Below are positions 11,950-24,178 of a DNA stretch of 64,000 nt, piece by piece (the first letter of the stretch is position 1; each line of letters opens with the position of its first letter). The translations under genes and the position numbers were made by a program. Below the pieces are notes generated by a model. That model had not been told where the DNA came from and made no database searches. It saw only the letters and a list, made by a program, of their open reading frames with translations. The stretch comes from Isoetes taiwanensis (Eukaryota > Streptophyta > Lycopodiopsida > Isoetales > Isoetaceae): assembly GCA_021234155.1 (NCBI GenBank), contig JAJEKV010000011.1, forward strand, positions 3,967,069 through 4,031,068. The letters run 5' to 3'.

Positions 11950-14320
11950 GTCATGATGTTTTATTTTATCAAATGCAACTCGAGGTGTTAGCATCCAATA
12001 ACGTCCATTCCCAGTCGTTTCTCGCTAGTCGTTCACTGGTCAGATATAGGTTCGTACATGCACATGTTGTAAACTACAAAAATTCTGCACGCAAAGTACA
12101 GGAGCTTGCCTTGCAGCACAACTTGGTTCCATACACTATACTAATTGCAGCATATGCTCGGTTTGAGTTCAATCTAAAATAATAGACTTTCATAACCATC
12201 ATTTTTTTCATTGCTTTCCACAGATCTCAGTTTGATACCATGGCAGGAAGTGCGCTAGCATTCGAAAGGTATTGGAAGTTTATTCAAATGAGGTCAAGGC
12301 CACATTGCCCTTGGAATTAAACAGTGCATCACTGCAAATAAATTCTCAAATCCAATGCCTCATCACATGCCATGCAGTGCACATCACACAGGATGAGTCA
12401 CTCTCTACAGGTGATCCAAACAGGATGATTCACTCTCTACAGGTTGGCATGCAACTTGGTGACATTCTGCAGATTCTAGATGTGAACAATAGAAAGTAGT
12501 CATCTTTTGCAAATGTACATAGCAAGGCCAACCAATTAGTCCCACCAATGGGCAGTTATCTATGCTAAGAAGAACCTATATATTTTATAGCAAGAGTTTT
12601 CTGTAACTTGCAGCGCTTACATAAGAACTTGGAGCAAAATATGACTAGATAAATTTAGTGAATGAAATACATGAATACCGCTTTGAAGAACAATTAATCA
12701 AATGCAACTTCTGACTTTCACTATATCAGTGATTCAAAAATTACCTTCTGGCAAAAATCCTTAACCTCTTTGATGCCTACAGTCCCATTTGTATCAGCAT
12801 CAAATTATCTCAATGTGCATCATTTCTTTGTACTCCCGATTCTCTGAATACATTCTGAAACACTTTCCTGCAAAGTGCAGACAATCCACCAAAAGAGGCA
12901 TCAAGGTGCAACAAATATGCGACATAAAAAGCATTCCTATAGCAGTTTTGAAAGGGTAACCCTCGAGCAATATCATACCATATACAACTCTCTTTCTCTG
13001 TGTTGATCAAGCAGTCTGTTCTAATCAAATTTAGTCTTAGCCTTGTCTTTCAAATGGCTAACACATAGTACAACAAACTGAGCCATCCAGTACTGTGCTA
13101 GCAATTGTTGTACACATTATAAAAGACAATATATTAACAAGATAAATAGCTCATTTGCATTTCCAAATGGAGCAGACTAAGGATACCTCTATTGCCGAAC
13201 CAGAGCGGCAGCCTTTGTTTGCCAAAGCAAAGCTTCATTCTTTAGTTGCAGAATGGATCAGATTGTCGGAATTGCGGCAATAGCATTGAACCTACAAACA
13301 ACGTGTGATGCTCCATTTCTGATCAAAAGCAATCACATAGAGATATTTAACAGAGTTAGCTTACCAGGCACAGATCTTCAACAAAACTTTTGCTACTCTA
13401 GCCACTAATATTCGTGCTGAAATGATAGTCTATGGCTTTTCGGAAAATGTAGAGCATGAAAAAATGATTTCAAAGTGCAAGACCCACGAACTTGCCCTAA
13501 ATCAAAATTCCCCTTCTTGTTTTAAGCTCAGCAGGTCTCGGACAGATACATCAAAAGTCCGCCTTTAGCATCAATTTATCTCATCTCATATTTGCCTCGT
13601 AGAGTAGGAAGCCGGTTCATGCGGATGCGGGTTTGGCGCCACAAATTAGGCATATTTTGACCACAAAGTATCACGGAAATAGGATGAAAGCGGTTAGTAG
13701 CTCTTTTTAGGGTTATTATCCGAACCTCGAATCTTACAGAGCAAGCCACAACATTTTCCACTTTCATATTCCACAGAGGCTTCCACATACCTAAATGCTC
13801 CATCAAAGCGGCCGATTAAGGCCGATCTTGCAATTGGTTCAGACTTTTTATTTAATTCCTTATTGTTGATAACTCACATCGCTTGTTTCAGTCCATTTTT
13901 TGCAGTGCATCCTTCAATACAATTCCTTAGTAAATCCAGATACACAACATTTTGAGTGCACATTTCCCTTTCACGTCCAATGCTATAAACTGAAGCTCTT
14001 TGATTGCAAACTAGCAGTGTTATCTAAGAGTTTTTCAAGGGTTTGTTGCCGAACTGTTAATTCTCTCTTGAGTTGCCATAAAATACATAAACAGTTTCCC
14101 AAAATAGGCAATGATATACTTCTGAAAGACACGTCATGGTTCTACCATACCTTCTACTAGTAATCTGCATTTGAAATTACAAAATTAAGGTAGAATGCCA
14201 TTGCTACACGTTAGCCTTCTCACTTTTAAATATGCTATTTGGATTAACACAAGCTCTTTCTCAAAAAATAATGGATTCAGCCTTCTCAATTTGTTTGTAG
14301 ACCTTGTGCCATTATTGTCT
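11950..14320. other. Insert DNA downstream of the deaminase gene
   Basis: No gene is assigned. An exon-like minus-strand stretch at about 12895-13010 encodes YDIARGLPFQNCYRNAFYVA and ends near a possible donor at 12895. Another is near 13730-13806. Neither matches a family I know. Confidence 0.35.
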
Positions 14321-16287
14321 TTAAAACCGGAGGAAGGCTGGAAAGCTTATTTCGCAAAGACATGCTGGGATACCTGATATGCAAAACAGGATCAATAAAG
14401 CAATAAATTATCAGGCAGAACACTAAAGCACGATAGAATATAGTATACCTTCACTTTTGCCTTTTGCCATCGATAGCAATTTCCGTGAAGCAGCATATGA
14501 GAAATCTGAGGCCACTCTTGTCTTCAGTTTCTCAGTATAGTATACAACTTCTGCAATCCCAGCCTATTCGTTTAGAATTAGAGGTTAGAGTCAAAATTTC
14601 AAAACTGCATGACTTTCTGTACAAATCATTAGCTCCAGGATTACCTGAATAATGATCTTTGCACATTCATTGCATGGGAACATGGTGACAAAAAGCTTCT
14701 CCAAAAACATATCCAACGCAGGACACAAGCACCAGCTTCATAAAGGAGGATTTAGAAGTTAGACTAATAACAGCATTGCCTTACTTGACCACATGCAGAT
14801 GCATGGTTTTTATTCAATATTGCATTAACTTCTGCGTGGCATACATACCTGCAATTTAGGACCATTGTGTATTAGAGCCTCATACTAAACAAAGGCAAGC
14901 AAAAAGACTTAACGGGTATTTTGTCTTCAGCGGGTCACCATCTACAGATTTCTGCACAAGCAAAGCAACCTTAATCATATAACTCCCCTTCAGACAAAAA
15001 AAAAGAAATAATAGTATAACCTTTGCCCATGGAAGCTCATCATCTGAACAACCTCGTGGGAACCCGTTATACTCAATTCCTGCAATTGGACCATGCAATT
15101 GGACCATGACATTTATGAAAAATGACAATATGAACACATATAGCATGCACACATGCGTGTAAGATGTAGAGAGAGCATACCAAGGATAACATTGTCTTGG
15201 CTGACCAAGCAAGCACCAACCTGCAAAATTTAACCTCATAGATACGATGATCCATGAAGGTAAAGAGCGTAAATACACTTAGCATGGCCTGGGACCCAAA
15301 CTTGCTAGCTAATATACACATGGAGACTATTCAAACAAATGTCGATGATCTAACAGTTTTTCTTTCCACAGAACCTTCCTCCAAATGGAAATTTATCACT
15401 AATATTGGCTCCTTTCATAGAAAATGATTTCACCAATACGTATACTTTAGGATCTCAAGGAATAAAGTTACCTGACGATTAGGATCTTTTGAACGCTGTG
15501 CTGAGAGAAAAGCAAGCGCCATGAAGTAGTCCTCCCAAGATAGGTATGCTGCACAAATTAATCTAATAAAAAAATACGAACCTCTGAGAACATTTTGGTT
15601 TTAAGGTAAGAATCTCGAATACCACAAACTTCGGTAAGCTTCGTTAAAAGCCGACGGGTTGATTATCAGAAATGCGAATATCTTACCCTTTGACGTTTGC
15701 ACGGGTTGTAATGGTCCAAATTGAGCTCCTGGCGTGTCGATTAATCGTCACCCGGGATTATTTCCTTCAAGATTTCAATACTCGGACCGGCATCAATCTA
15801 CTTGAGTCTCCAGATTTAGGAAACCTTGCGAAAGTGAAAAACTTGTCTGGCCCTGCGCTATTTCTACTTCTATCACCCTTAAGAGGTGCAAGAGAACAAA
15901 TGAGAAAAGAAGAAAGAAGAAAATGAAATGAAAAGAGTGGAAGGACACTTTTACCCAGAAAGACACAACACGATCAAAAATCTCCTGTAACCATCCTCGG
16001 GGCTGAGAAGCATATGGGAAGTGAGGAATGTGCGAAGAAAGCAAAGGGGCACCAATGGCAACTACGATGCCTCCAAGGATGGCAGCTCCGACTACCAGAA
16101 CCACATCTCGACCTGTAGAGCATGAAACCGGAGAAGATGAAGGTGGGTTCGGTGGTCTGGGCGTTGGAAACAGGCGCCATGGAGTGCTCAACATCTGTCC
16201 GACCATTTGTAACAGGTTTTCACAATCACGCAAAACCTTGTTTGGGCAATGAAAACAAACCCCGATTGGTTTTTCTCCTAGAGCCAC
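14321..16287 (-). CDS. Deoxycytidylate (dCMP) deaminase, nine-exon gene inside the insert
   Basis: It deaminates dCMP to dUMP for thymidylate synthesis. Exons on the minus strand: 16287-15972 (end uncertain), 15548-15472, 15220-15181, 15079-15021, 14951-14914, 14848-14785, 14698-14645, 14563-14449, 14373-14321. Exons 2-9 have GT-AG borders and all phases join. The first-exon donor I chose (GTGTTG) fits the phase but is weak. Landmarks are [54 protein letters not shown], the catalytic zinc motif [10 protein letters not shown] and the zinc cysteines in [12 protein letters not shown]. The predicted product is about 271 residues. The N-terminus has a hydrophobic stretch ([17 protein letters not shown]), as plant members do. 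The C-terminus may be frame-shifted in an AAAA run near 14455. No reading-frame break was found in the catalytic core. It sits inside a retrotransposon, so it is probably a transposed duplicate. Confidence 0.88.
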
Positions 16288-16689
16288 CCAGAACTCACTG
16301 TTCTTGACATACAGAAAACCAAAATGTACCCTAAAATGTGAGCTACTGCGTTAAATTTCTGGGCATTCGTTGTGTGAGAGCTTCTGCATAATCAGCAATA
16401 GCATGATGAAGATATATTGTAGTTGTGTGCTGCAAAATTTGAGTCTGCTTGATCACTGCTTCAACTACTTTTGAACGAGAAACCGAGAGGGGGCACTAGA
16501 ATGGATCCGAGGTCGAGACATAGGAAAAGCGCAGGGCCGGAAGTAGAGAAAGATAAGTGCAGAAACGATCTGGCGTACCTGGATATCACGAAGTCCGGCA
16601 ATCGGCCATAGATGGAGGAGTTCTTCGGGCAAGGGCCTGAGGAAATGGGAAAGAGGGCAAACTCCGACGTCACAGATCAGAAGCCCCAA

Positions 16690-16960
16690 ATAAAGGGGTC
16701 AATTTGGGGTTTAACATGGGCCGCCCGTCGATTTGAGATGGACGGCCGAGATTTAAATGTCTACACACTCTGCATCAAGGGGCTTATTTGGGGCTTTTGT
16801 TGTGGGCCGTTCATCTAAGAGATGGACGGCCGAGATCAATCTGTACCAATATTTTGGTACACCAACAAGAGGGTGCTTGGGGAGTTAGGAGGTGGCATGC
16901 GGGACCGGCCCATCTCAAAAGTGGACGGCCGAGATCAATCTCTACCAACATTTTGTGGCA
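16690..16960 (-). promoter_or_regulatory. Repeated GGACGGCCGAGATC motif upstream of the deaminase gene
   Basis: The motif GGACGGCCGAGATCAATCT or its shorter form occurs at about 16739, 16822 and 16922. TGGGCC (site II-type) sequences occur near 16718 and 16801. Read on the gene strand the motif is GATCTCGGCCGTCC. The same orientation relative to transcription is seen upstream of the 19-22 kb and 31.5-36.3 kb units. A promoter role is inferred. Confidence 0.5.
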
Positions 16961-17130
16961 TCAATCTCTACACCATTTGTGGCACTGCCAACATTTGTGA
17001 CACTCAATATAATTGTATATATATAAGGATATAAGGAAAGGATAAGGATAAACCTCCTGATACATAGCAATCTCCAATTCTGCATTACTTAAACCTCCTG
17101 ATACATCCAAATCCTTTGAGGCTTATCTTC

Positions 17131-17288
<158 letters not shown>

Positions 17289-17339
17289 ATCATATATATG
17301 TTCTTATGTTTGTCATATATATGTTCTTATCCGACAAAT

Positions 17340-17740
17340 CGGGTCTGCTCGAGATCCTACGGCCCACGTGGCTTTGGGACGTATCCTACGGCTCAGATGG
17401 CTTGGGAGATTCTATATATATTCTATATAGACGATCCTACGGCCCGTGTTGATTTGATCCTCGATCGTTGGTTCGAGATCCTACTACCACGTTGTTTGGA
17501 GACACATCCTACGGCCCGAGATGGCTTGGGAGTTTCTATATAGACTCTATGTAATCGATCCTACGCCCAGTTGCTCTTGATCCCCGATCGTCGATCCGAG
17601 ATCCTACTACCACGCGTTGTTTGGCACATATCTTACGGTCCACATGGCTTTGGGAATTATATGTAATAGATCCTATGGCTCATATTGCTTTTATATGGTG
17701 AGATCTTGATCGTTGATCGAGTCTAAGATCCTAAGGCTCA
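17340..17740 (+). repeat. Degenerate repeat with GATCCTACGGCCC motif
   Basis: The motif GATCCTACGGCC(C/T) or close variants occurs at least six times, together with GATCGTTGGTTCGAGATCCTAC and TGGCTTGGGAGTTTCTATAT modules. The order suggests a higher unit of roughly 130-150 bp, badly diverged. There is no coding content. Confidence 0.7.
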
Positions 17741-17785
17741 TGTTGAGTGCTCGTCCCTTAAGGAAAGGCTTCTAAAATTTTTTAT

Positions 17786-17857
17786 GTTATTGGGGCGATT
17801 CGAACCCTGGACCTCAACCCCCCAAACCCCCCACTGTAACCACTAAACCAAGCATTA
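17786..17857 (-). repeat. tRNA-like sequence 3
   Basis: The minus strand reads GCTTGGTTTAGTGGTTACAG (box-A-like), then after a G-rich stretch CCAGGGTTCGAATCGCCCC (box B). It resembles the two tRNA-like segments at 3432-3645. No full cloverleaf is visible. Confidence 0.5.
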
Positions 17858-17919
17858 ATTCCATAAATGTTTTATGTTTCAAATATACTTAAGGGTAATG
17901 TTCTAATTAAGATAAAATA

Positions 17920-18715
17920 GAATGTAACATTCTAGATAGTTCAAGAAAGTTCTAGAATGTTCTGGAGGCTCTAGAAAGTTCTAAAATCTTCTAGAATGTT
18001 CTAGAAAGTTTCAGAATATTCTAGAATGTTTTGGAAGATAAGAGAATCTAGGAGGAATTTAAGAGAATCCTTCCAGAAAGTCCCAAATTCTAGAACATAA
18101 GAGAATCTAGGGGGAATCTAAGAAATTTCTTCCAGAAAGTTTCAAATTGTTCTAATAAGTTCTAGAATGTAGGAGAATCTACGGGAATGTAAGAGAATCT
18201 AGGGAAATACTTCCAGAAAGTTCTAGGGTATTTTGAAAGTCTCAGAATGTTCCAGAAAGTCTTAGAATGTTCTAAAAAGTTCTAGAATGTAAAGGAATCT
18301 AGGAGAATCTAACGCAATCTAAAAAAATCTCATAAAATGTAAGAGAATCTAAGAAAATATTTACAATCCTAAGGGAATCTCTTAAAATCCAGGGGATCTA
18401 ATGGAATCTTCATAATATCTAAGGGAATCTAAGAAAATGTTGATGAAATCTTAGAGTATCTAGGGGAATCTTTATAGAATCTCTTTGAATCTCATATAAT
18501 GTAAGGGAACCTAGGGCAATCTCATAAAATCTAAAGGGATCTAAGAGAATCTAAGGGGATCTTTATAGAATCTTGAAGAATCTATGGAAATCTAATAGAA
18601 TCTAGAGGGAATCTTATAAAATTTAGAGGAATCTCCACGAAACCTCCAAGAGAACCTTGGTAGAATCTTAGAGAATGTATGAATTTAGAGTATTCTCAAG
18701 AGATCCTTTTAGAAT
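17920..18715 (+). repeat. Minisatellite of GAATCTAAGG-like units
   Basis: Nearly 800 bp made of diverged 10-11 bp units. The first part is dominated by TTCTAGAATGTTCTAGAAAG and the second by AGGGAATCTAAGAGAATCT. The plus strand is purine-rich. It separates the deaminase gene from the mTERF/Lhcb unit and lies between the two (AT)n tracts. Confidence 0.85.
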
Positions 18716-18770
18716 GTACGTAGGAACATGCTAAAACTCGAACATGCACCGTAGGACGCATTAAATTTCT

Positions 18771-18871
<101 letters not shown>

Positions 18872-18899
18872 ATAAAAGCAAAATGTAGTGTGTGCATAG

Positions 18900-18960
18900 C
18901 ATCTCGGCCGTCCATTTCTTTTCCCACAACTTTCATTCTGGGCCGTTGAAATTTTTTAAC
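18900..18960 (+). promoter_or_regulatory. ATCTCGGCCGTCC motif upstream of the mTERF unit
   Basis: ATCTCGGCCGTCCATTT at 18901 and TGGGCCGTT at about 18941 precede a pyrimidine-rich leader-like stretch (about 19020-19110). The motif has the same direction relative to the plus-strand unit as the copies upstream of the minus-strand genes have to theirs. Confidence 0.45.
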
Positions 18961-19849
18961 TTATTGTCGTCCCTAGATTTTGGCAGTTTGTTTGGGCGCG
19001 AGGTTTCGTTAGAGTCTCGATTAGAAATCGTTCCCACCCACCCAGAGTTTTTGTGTCTCTTTTTTCTTTCTATTCCGTCCACCTTCTCGCTTGCCTTGTC
19101 TTCTCGCCCTTGATTTTGTTGCATTTTAAAACTTCCATTTTAGAACGTCGGATTTAAAAACAGTTGGAAAGTTTTGTGCCGAATGAAGAGGCATGCTAGA
19201 TTCTGCATTCTAACATCGACTTTCTTCCTCTCAAATGATGTTTCATAGTCGATTGGGGTCATTGCCTGCTACCGGAATTATATGATATATATCATGTCTT
19301 TAATTTAGGGCAACACATTCGAAGCTTTTTCTAGATTGGAGCAAGCATTGCACCAGGATTTTTTCAATGGCATTCAGGACCGACTGTTTCAAGTACGGCA
19401 TGGTCCTTTAATGTCGATTCTCTTTATACAGGAGCAGAAGAATTTTTCCAGTGTGTCTTTTAATGGACATAAGATGTTTTGGATGCAGCATCGTAGAAAT
19501 AGGTAGAAATGGGTTTTCTGGCCCTTGGATGGATCGTAGAACATTAATTTGCTATGATTTGTGATTTTGAAATCTCATGGCTTTGGCTTATCCGTTTGAA
19601 ATTTTCATGGATCTGTTGTGGAATATCTGGAAGGATTGGAGGTGCCAAGAGATTGTCTTTGGCAAGCGATCATTTGTTTTCCTCCAGTACTACTGTATGG
19701 GATCGAAAACGAACTTCAGCCAAGAATGAGGACAATAAAGAAGGTACCTAAAATTCTCCTTGTGGGCAGCTTAACTTTTAGCCCTTCATAACATGTAGTG
19801 TAACGTGCTACATGACCTTCATGTTGTAACCCTGGTACTCTTCTGGTAG

Positions 19850-20211
19850 GTTGGTGTTCGAGCAAGAGATTTGGAGAAAATGGTCACAAAATACCCATGG
19901 ATCTTATGTAGAGCTATGGAGAGGAACTGTGACAATGTCGTATCATTTTTGCTCAGCATAAAAGTAACTTTCTTCTTATGCTCAGAGTATACATAATTAT
20001 GAGCTAATTCACCATGACTCTGATGTAGGTACCTAAAAGCCAGGTGGATAGGGTCATTACAAAATGTCCTCAAATTCTGGGTTCATCCCCAGAGACACTT
20101 AATAAAGTAGTGTATAGATTGAATCAACTTGGTGTTAAAAGCAAGAGGCTTGGAGAGGTCATCGCATTCAGCCCAAAAATTCGTGTAAGGTCGCTGCAGG
20201 ACTTTGACGAG
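19850..20211 (+). pseudogene. mTERF-repeat protein, two-exon fragment
   Basis: Exons 19850-19963 and 20029-20211 join in phase 0 across a 65-bp intron (GTAACT...TGTAG). The product reads VGVRARDLEKMVTKYPWILC, then VPKSQVDRVITKCPQILGSS and LNQLGVKSKRLGEVIAFSPK. These are consecutive mTERF motifs (helical repeats with the conserved P-x-(I/L)-L). Plant mTERF proteins bind organellar nucleic acids and act in plastid or mitochondrial gene expression. Only about 100 residues are present, against several hundred in a full protein. No targeting peptide is identified; a possible upstream exon at about 19655-19743 does not join in phase. It is a captured fragment or a truncated gene. Confidence 0.82.
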
Positions 20212-20746
20212 GTATTGTTCATCTGTGCCTTTGAAATTTGCAAACATTTATTTTGATGACCTGAATGACAAGTCACTTTATATTTTTGAGCCTTATATGC
20301 CATATTATGTCATCAACATTATGTTGGAGCTGGATCATGGTTCAGCCGTTTGCTTGCAAAACGAAATAGGACACTCTTGGAAAAGCTGAATTTACTACAG
20401 CCTTAGCTCGCTCTCATTAACGTTTGGGTCTAGCCCTTTATAGGTCAAATCTGTTCAATGACCTTACTGGCTGCAAGGTGAACTAGCTAGACCCACATCT
20501 AGCCCCTCATCCATTTCATGAATTAGTGTTTTATATCCCTACTATATATCACATGCTGAATCTTGATAAAAACAGAACCTATGTGAAGGCAATCTGCTTC
20601 TGCACATGAAAGTCCAAAACCAACTTGGTACCACATTTTGTATGCGAGCCTGCTGTGAACAAGAAGCGTACCCACATCGGGTGGTATGCAATTACAACAG
20701 TCTAATTCTGTATGGGTGCCCCATCTTATAGATTTTAAATCTGCAG

Positions 20747-21031
20747 GATTTTCTTGAAGATATCAAGCATGCCATTAAGGAGTGGAAAGCTTTCTTACAC
20801 GACTTTACTAAAGCAGGCAGCAGAAACAGCTCATCTGGTAACACTTTGGATGATGTTTGGTCTAGAGAAAGTGTAACACTGCTACTCATGAATGTGGCGG
20901 ATTTACTTGCCCTAAAGGTGAAACAAAACAATTTGAGTTTTTTGGTATATTTCGTTTCTACTAATGTTGGTCTTCTACAGACTGCAGCTGCAAGTGCAAA
21001 GGCTGGTCGTTCATATTGCATCAAGCACTAA
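20747..21031 (+). pseudogene. Two exons of an unidentified protein following the mTERF piece
   Basis: Exon 20747-20917 (DFLEDIKHAIKEWKAFLHDF to NVADLLALK) and exon 20981-21031 (TAAASAKAGRSYCIKH, stop) have clean CAG/GT borders and join in phase 0. I do not recognise the family. The segment is predicted to be helical and has no membrane stretch. It may be the C-terminus of the captured mTERF gene or of a different gene. Confidence 0.55.
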
Positions 21032-21334
21032 AACGCAGGATACTGAGGATCAATACATATCTTTTTGGAAAGACAGCAGAGTTAGTCATGTACTATGCCA
21101 CGTGCCATTTCCTAAGAGTTTTTCTTCCATGTTCTTCCACAAGTTTGGGGCAAAATGCAGCAGCTTGGAGTTCTGGTATCACCATGCAGCAAAACTACCT
21201 GGGCCATCTCCTTTAGAACCAGAGTAGACCATCCTTACTTCTTTTTGCCTTCAATCTCTTTGATCCTATTTGAATTTGAAGTTTCTTTAAGTGTTGCCTG
21301 TTACTTGGGTTTTATGATGAATGTTTTAATGCAG

Positions 21335-21487
21335 GGCACTGATTTGTGGTATGGACCTGATCGTATTAAATAATTGGGCCCCTTCTCTGCACAAACCCCC
21401 TCATATTTGAAGGGCGAGTTCCCTGGTGACTATGGCTGGGACACTGCTGGTTTGTCCGCAGATCCAGAAGCCTTTGCTCGGAATCGT
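21335..21487 (+). pseudogene. Lhcb2-type chlorophyll a/b-binding protein exon, with internal stop
   Basis: After a CAG acceptor the sequence encodes GTDLWYGPDRIK, a TAA stop at 21371-21373, then [20 protein letters not shown] and [18 protein letters not shown]. This is the N-terminal mature region of the major light-harvesting antenna protein of photosystem II; the GTDLWYGPDR and FSAQTPSYL forms favour the Lhcb2 type. The stop replaces a conserved Tyr codon. The similarity ends at CGT followed by GTTAGT, possibly a native splice donor, and the rest of the roughly 265-residue protein is absent. It is a captured exon, not a working gene. Confidence 0.93.
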
Positions 21488-21499
21488 GTTAGTCTCTAC

Positions 21500-23229
21500 A
21501 AGCAAGCACCATATCCATTTGATCTTAAGATTGAACAGATTGTGAAAATTTTCATTTTGTGACAATTTCATGCTTGAATTAACATTGGGTAAACGTACCA
21601 TGTTTGATTCTTTGTGCAGGCTATGAGGTAGGTCTGCCCTTCTTATAGATTTGTGCAAGAATTTATATATATCTTTCATGCCTTTATTTCCATCTTCATA
21701 TTTATTACTCTCTTTATAATCTATATTATGCATATGCATATCTGTACAGATGCTTTTCAAAAGCTTTCTACTCATTATATTTGGCCTAAAGAGATGTGTG
21801 CCATTCTGCATGCCAGCATGTAAATGACAAGGTAAACTTTTTTTAATCTTATACATTGTCTGCCTTGAAGCCCAATGCAGTGACCAAGATGAACCTAATC
21901 ATATTGTACTATGCAGCATGCATGAAATACTGTTATGAATGTTGTTATATCGTACTTTATTGTTTAAACGTCAAAATCATACTTACTAACTTGAGCTTTA
22001 TGGCTTTGTGTGTAATGCAGCTTTGTCTTGGATATTTGCCAAGCATTTATTGGAAGCTGGCTCACCTAGCCAACTATGCCTAAATCAATTGAGGAAAGAA
22101 CTTTCGTGTGTTGTATGTAAGTAATGTATGTTGAGAAACAATAATGGAGATCATGATGATTTTTAAGCAAATATCTGTTAATTTTGTTCAGCTGTATGTT
22201 TTGAGCCCTCCACAAAATGCAGGACACATGTATTGGCACTTTCTAAATACAAAGGCTTATGTTATGGCCAGCAGATGCCAATGAGCTTGTCTCTGATTTT
22301 TACAGAAAAGGCTTAAAGCCTATGCTACAGAAATGTCGTTATGGTTATGGTAGATTGCTCAAGACGTATCAATGTTGAGCTTGAAGCAACTTTGACATGC
22401 TTGCCCATAGCGAAGAAATACCCTATTTCTATTTATTTTCTTACGAATCCATAGATAAGAATCCATAAATAAGGTTTGGGAATGATGGAGCAATATTAGT
22501 GCTCTTTGAGAATGAAAAGAAAATATTTTGTTTAACCTTTGGACCATTTAAAATTTTCTTCTTTTGGTGACAAGCTTTAAGGATATGTGGCACGTCAATC
22601 AAAAGCAAAGCATCACATTCCACAAACTTGTAAAATAAGTCGGAGTTAATTTTGGGCTGGTGAACGTTAACGGTTAACAGAACAATATGTTTTGTAATGG
22701 TCGTGTAAAAACACAATAACGATGTGCCAAAAGATGACTAATTCACGTGGAATTCCTTCTAGAAGAAGGAAAAATTGGTGCAATAGAAAAGTACATCGAA
22801 AACTTAAGAACTTAATAAGAAGGGCCCATTTATCGTATTTTGAACTCCATAAACATTGATATAATCTCCATGGAAGTTTGAGAAACAATGGAAATTCTCG
22901 ACGTTGCGACATGGAATTGGAATAATTCCTCATATACTATATACGCATTTTTCAAGTTGCGAAGTCCCATATGCCATCCACATATTATCTTATTCATCTC
23001 CCAAAAGTCATTCTTTGAGCTTCAATATACTACAAATAGATTACATAATGATCATAAGTGAATTATTTATATTCAGTTTCGAACTATAGGAATTCATGGG
23101 ATGCAGGAGACAACTTAACAGGTCAAGGTAATGCATCACTTATATTATTTTTTCAAAAGAAGTTGGTATTGCCGAGATCTTTGTTGTTGTTATTGTTGTT
23201 TATTTAATATGAATTTTGGAATTATGCTC
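21500..23229 (+). other. 3' part of the insert, no assignable gene
   Basis: AT-rich DNA. Acceptor-like CAG followed by CTTTGTCTTGGATATTTGCC at 22018 could start another short captured exon, but no family is recognised. Confidence 0.4.
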
Positions 23230-23265
23230 GATGAAAAGCCCAGCAACGCTGGGCACTTTTTCTAG
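23230..23265 (+). mobile_element. Helitron 3' terminus (copy 2)
   Basis: A perfect hairpin GCCCAGC-AAC-GCTGGGC at 23238-23254, then ACTTTTT, then CTAG at 23262-23265, followed by T. This is the Helitron end rule: a hairpin about 10 bp before CTRR, with insertion between A and T. The last bases are identical to the terminus at 40554-40581, so both belong to one family. Confidence 0.88.
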
Positions 23266-24178
23266 TATCAGTATAACCAAAAGAGCTGTAGGATTAGTTC
23301 TGCTGCAAGAAGAAGAGGTGGTAACTTTTGCCAGCAAAATTTGGTCTAACACTGAAATGAGATATCCAAGACTTGAAAAAAGTGCAGCAGCCCTTATGTT
23401 CTTGATTGATAGACAGGGACATCTCATTCAAAAGAGCCATACTCAAGTGTACATGAAACAAAATCCTTTATCCTTGATGTTCTCAAAGAAGCAGCCTAAG
23501 GCTAAGATATGTAGATGGGCTTGCAAAATTCAAGCCTATGATATTGTTGTCAAAGTGATCACTTTAGTTAATGATCCTAGTTCATACTTGACTAATATCT
23601 TGTTCGAACAGGAAGATGAAGAAGGTTTGGCTAATGATGTTCAAGAAGATGCAGATGCAGATGTAAATCTTGTGCAGGAGGCAGATTGGCAAGAAGAGAT
23701 AAGAAGGTTTCTGGAGCTGAATGAAATACCAGAAGGGCTCAACTCTAGCAAAAAAAGAAGGTTCAAAGAAAAATGCAACAAGTATAGACTAATTGGAAAT
23801 GTGTTATGCAGGTATGACAAGGAAGGCATCATTCTAAGGTGTGTTGACAAAGAAGAAGCTAGATTAGTGGTAGAAGCGTGCCATGAAGGGGTATGTGGTG
23901 GACACTTTGCAGCAGATACCACAGCAAAGAAGATTTTGAGGTCTGGTTATTATTGGCCAACTCTTTTCAAGGACTGTTATGAGACAATCAAGCACTGTCA
24001 TAAATGTCAGGTTTTTGGCAGAAGGATTCTTCAGCCAGCTGCATTAACTGCCATAACTTCCCCAGGACCCTTCCAGACCTGGGGGCTTGATTTTATAGGA
24101 CCTGTAGATCCACCTTCTTACTCGCACAACATCGGTACATCCTTGTGGCCACCGATTACTTTTTACAAAATGGGCTGA
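23266..24178 (+). pseudogene. Ty3/Gypsy pol: RNase H end and integrase, 5'-truncated
   Basis: Directly after the Helitron end the frame reads SITKRAVGLVLLQEEEVVTF, with ASKIWSNTEMRYPRLEKSAA, the C-terminal half of RNase H. A RWACKIQAYDIVVKVI stretch follows. The integrase zinc finger is complete: H in CHEGVCGGHF and CC in IKHCHKCQVF. The start of the catalytic core is GPFQTWGLDFIGPVDPPS with the first catalytic Asp. The frame breaks near 24150. RNase H before integrase is the Ty3/Gypsy order. The reverse transcriptase and protease are gone. Confidence 0.93.
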
